Assembly (NCBI GenBank): GCA_000181795.3
Contig: CM012954.1
Location: 4,057,063-4,121,062, forward strand
Length of the DNA: 64,000 nt
Direction: 5' to 3'
Origin: Trichinella spiralis
Taxonomy: Eukaryota > Nematoda > Enoplea > Trichinellida > Trichinellidae
Position 1 is the stretch's first letter, and every line of letters starts with the position of its first letter. The notes under the pieces are model-generated. The model had not been told where the DNA came from. It made no database searches and saw only the letters and a list, made by a program, of their open reading frames with translations. Shown here piece after piece: positions 60,790 to 64,000 of the stretch. The position numbers and the translations under genes are program-made.

Positions 60790-63043
60790 ATGGTGAACAA
60801 CCGAAGGAGGTGAATATTATTCTTACATTATTGTTGAAATAATTGTACTTTGTTTAAAGGATTGAATGCTTTCGGCAAATTCTCGATCAAGATAGGATTG
60901 ATTTGAAATTATTGAGAGAGGCATGCTTTTGTGGTATGTAAATTTTATATTTAAAAAATATTTTTAGAACATCTCTCAGAGCGCGTTTGTTATAGGGATT
61001 CCCGATGAATCCGAACTTAGACCGATTTGTTGGCGTCTGTTGTTGAACTATTTGCCCATTGAAAAGGTGAAATGGCCAGAATATCTGAAAAATCAGAGGT
61101 AATTGCTTTTATTATAATATATACTTAAATTTGAACCATTTTTTCATATTAGAAATATTATTGATTTGTAATGTATATATATAATGTGATTTTTAAATAA
61201 TTTTAATGCTGTTATGTAATGTAAAGTGTACATGTTTTTAATCTTGAAATTATGTTTATAAATTAGAATTATTATGCTGAATAAATATTCATATTAATAA
61301 ATAAAAATTTTAATTTAAATACTTTTTGTCAGTTAATATTAATTCCAGTAGTTCAGATAGGCTACTAATAGTAGTGAAATCATTAACCTTTCTGATGTTC
61401 AGGTTCTTATTGTTAAATTTGTATTTTTATATTTTTCTTGTGGAATGAAATGTTAAATATATATTTTTTTAAGTCTTATTCATGAGGTTTTAGGAAATTG
61501 TATGCAGATCTAGTGGAAGACATTGTCATTAAGTGGAATTCAATTTTAGACACGGACGAGCATTCTTGTGATCATGTAAGAAATTTTTGTTTCTGGTAAA
61601 AAATACTTTTTATTTTTTTAATTAAAAAAGTGCTTTTAGCCATTGAGCGCTGAACCGAACAGCGTGTGGAGTCAGTATTTTCGAGATAATGAAGTACTTG
61701 TACAAATTAACAAAGATGTTAGGTAATGTTGTTGTTGTCACTGGATAGTTGAATTTTATTTTTTTTGTTTAAATGATTTTAGACGTTTATGTCCAGAGAT
61801 GTCTTTTTTTCAAAAAATCACTCAGTATCCGTGTCAGGCAATTGTGAAAAATGGAGCATTGGCGTTAAGCCAGCGGGTTTTGACGAGCACTTTGCGTGCT
61901 GAACATCTGCGCAATCATCGCTCTGGCGCCAATAACGTAAGGTTTTTTTAATTATTATTTTGGTTTAATAATATTGTATGTTAATTAATTAATCAATTAA
62001 TTAATTTTTGTTTAGTTGGTAGAAGATTGTTCCAAAAGGGGGAATGATGATTATTTTACGATTGATAAAGGGAAAGAAACACATTGGCAAGTGGTCGAGC
62101 GTATTCTTTTTATATATTCCAAGCTGAATCCAGGGGTGAAATACGTACAAGGCATGAATGAAATTGTTGGACCAATTTATTTTGTTTTTGCTTCTGATTC
62201 GCAGTGGCAAGGTAACTGTTATTGCTTTAATTACTTACAAAAAGCTTATAAATTGAATGTTGTATTAATGATTGCTTTTAATTTTCAAGAACACGCCGAA
62301 GCGGATACGTTTTTTTGTTTTCAGAATTTAATGTCAGAAATTAAAGACAATTTTATAAAAACATTGGATTCCTCCAATGTTGGAATTGGTTGGTATATTT
62401 ATTATTAGTTATAAAAAGCAACGAGAAAACCAATTTTGAATTTTGAAGATCACCAAATGCGAGCTTTGTACAGTTTGCTGCAACGGGTAGATCCAGTGCT
62501 ACACCAAGCTATGACAGAAGTACAACAACTGTGCCCGCAGTATTTTGCTTTTCGTTGGCTTTCATTGTTACTTTCTCAAGAATTTTTATTGCCTGGTAAA
62601 TGGACTAATTTTAATAATTTGAAATCTAGGTATTTATTTTCTCATTTGCAGATGTAATTCGCCTTTGGGATACATTGTTTGCAGATTGTCGGCGTTTTGA
62701 ATTTTTGCTCTACGTTTGCTTGGCAATGTTAATGTGAGTTTTACATTTTTTTTCTTTTTGAATAAGTTGATTTAAATAGTATAAGGAAAAAGGGGAAATA
62801 TTACTTTATTGTTGCATTGTTAGATTGGTACGCAATGACATTCTGACCAACGAGTTCAGCGTGAATGTTCGCATGCTGCAGGTATATATATTTTTTTATT
62901 GGAATTGTTTCTTTTTTTGACTTTACAATTTCTAAACTTTATCATTTACATTACAGAACTATCCGCCTATTGACATTGTAAGCGTCATAAAGTTAGCATC
63001 TGAAATTCGTGCTGGTAACTGGACATCTTATACATCTTCATAG
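60790..63043 (+). CDS. TBC1D13: TBC1D13-type Rab GTPase-activating protein
   Basis: TBC-domain proteins speed GTP hydrolysis by Rab GTPases; TBC1D13 acts on Rab35 in membrane traffic. The start is ATG 60790 (MVNNRRRIECFRQILD), consistent with the short family N-terminus. IPDESELRPICWRLLLNYLP opens the TBC domain. INKDVRRLCPEMSFFQKIT contains the IxxDxxR arginine finger, and KYVQGMNEIVGPIYFVFAS has the YxQ glutamine finger. EHAEADTFFCFQNLMSEI, then FRWLSLLLSQEFLLPDVI and RLWDTLFAD complete the domain. The final exons give NVRMLQNYPPIDIVSVIKLA and end WTSYTSS at TAG. The catalytic fingers are intact, so it should be an active GAP. The close tandem position behind ATF6 could allow read-through or shared processing, but I have no direct evidence. 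Confidence 0.95.
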
Positions 63044-64000
63044 TATGGAAAATGTTTTTATGTTTTTTTATTTTATACTTGTTTTTATTCTTATTTCTAT
63101 TTTGATATTGTTGATTAATTGTTTTCATTTGTTCACAGTTAATTAATGCCTATGTAATTTTTTTCTGTTACAAGTTTGAAAAACTATAAATAATAATGAT
63201 AATTTGAAATTTTTATTTTTAAAATTGCTCGAAAATATGATAAAAAGGGATATCTTTTTTTTATTTTTTGTAATGTTTTTTTTAATTTCACTTCATTTAC
63301 CGCTGTTTAAAATGAAAATTTGAATAAGTTTTAAGAAAATAATTTTTGTAAAATTGTTTCTGAATCGAGGATTGATGCACAGATTGATCATCGGCTTTTC
63401 TTCACGAAGCTCATTCAAGCAACGCTGGAGTTGAATTGGCCGCTAATTTCGCTTTGTCGAACTGATTAGTGATGGAAGATCGTCATCCATGTGTACAAGG
63501 AAAATTGAATTTGCCACTACCCGAATCCAAGGCTACGAAAAGCGACGTATACGTCAGTCACATTGGCTGACTTGGTGGTAAAAAAATTTCTCATTGGATC
63601 AGATCAAATGCACAACTTTTTTTCATTGTCTAAATAAATGATAGATGTGAAAATGACAAAAATTATAGTATAATTTTTTCAACACAAAAATTATTCTAAT
63701 CAACAATTGATGTTTGTATTTGCTTGCAAAATGTTAATTTCTTTATAATGTTAAACATGTTGTAAGATAAACGTAATTGCAAATTAATCACAATGATCTG
63801 TATTTATTTATATTTGTTCTGCTTTTAAAGCACTGCATATTTGTATTTTTAGCAAATGATAATTTTTTGTTTTTCGTAAGCTGTTTTGAATTTTCAGATA
63901 ATTTTATCGCACAATTACTTATTGCATTTAGTGTAGTATTTATTTTTTGGGCAGATTACTTTTTGAGATTTGGATAAAGAGAAGAGAACTTTAAATTCTA
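63044..64000. other. 3' flank of TBC1D13 with a GC-richer patch
   Basis: Mostly T-rich sequence. A less AT-rich block at about 63360-63600 includes a 32-codon plus frame starting ATG 63473 (MEDRHPCVQGKLNLPLPESK). It could be an exon of a gene running off the right edge or an old insertion. No family is recognised and the window ends at 64000. Confidence 0.3.

Overview
This 64 kb window is AT-rich, intron-containing animal nuclear DNA. The genes are ordinary metazoan ones: Sec15/EXOC6, WDR70, Fringe, RYBP/YAF2, ATF6, XPD and TFIIF-beta. They are split by short introns of roughly 50-100 bp plus a few kilobase-scale ones, and separated by 1-5 kb of AT-rich spacer with (AT)n and (AC)n microsatellites. 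A KRBA2/Ginger-type integrase, a secreted type-2 cystatin and an acetate/succinate permease of the Gpr1/Fun34/YaaH family point to an early-branching nematode (Trichinella/Trichuris side). That is an inference from gene content, not a proven identification. The apparent augmin subunit HAUS6 and the Fringe gene mean it is unlikely to be a close relative of Caenorhabditis. No tRNA, rRNA, CRISPR or prokaryotic operon was seen.

Layout. 1-4.9 kb: no convincing gene. 4.99-5.68 kb (-): Elongator subunit ELP6, divergent from WDR70 (6.16-8.72 kb, +). 9.69-12.13 kb (-): a many-exon gene that I reconstruct as augmin subunit HAUS6. 13.94-15.68 kb (+): adenosine deaminase, complete in eight exons. 16.73-19.83 kb (-): exocyst subunit EXOC6/Sec15 in two exons. 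21.39-22.16 kb (+): single-exon RYBP/YAF2. 23.67-26.93 kb (+): a small four-finger C2H2 factor with a 2.4 kb intron. 31.09-31.97 kb (+): the permease. 34.64-35.63 kb (+): Fringe. 36.4-38.4 kb: weak gene fragments. 38.8-39.8 kb (-): transposon integrase. 40.25-41.00 kb (+): cystatin. 42.97-46.16 kb (-): a multi-KH FUBP-type protein. 47.78-50.03 kb (+): a SAM-PDZ protein. 51.13-54.64 kb (-): XPD/ERCC2. 55.16-56.33 kb (-): TFIIF beta. 57.69-60.50 kb (+): ATF6. 60.79-63.04 kb (+): TBC1D13.

Functional themes. The 42-61 kb block is rich in gene-expression factors (FUBP, XPD of TFIIH, TFIIF beta, ATF6). XPD and TFIIF beta are tandem on one strand and about 0.5 kb apart. Several genes form divergent pairs that probably share promoter regions: ELP6/WDR70, HAUS6/ADA, EXOC6/RYBP, FUBP/SAM-PDZ and TFIIF beta/ATF6. 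Intron phases were checked by hand for ADA, EXOC6, the zinc-finger gene, the permease, the cystatin and the SAM-PDZ gene. In each, the exon lengths sum to a whole number of codons. Other models are exon-level and boundaries may shift by a few bases.
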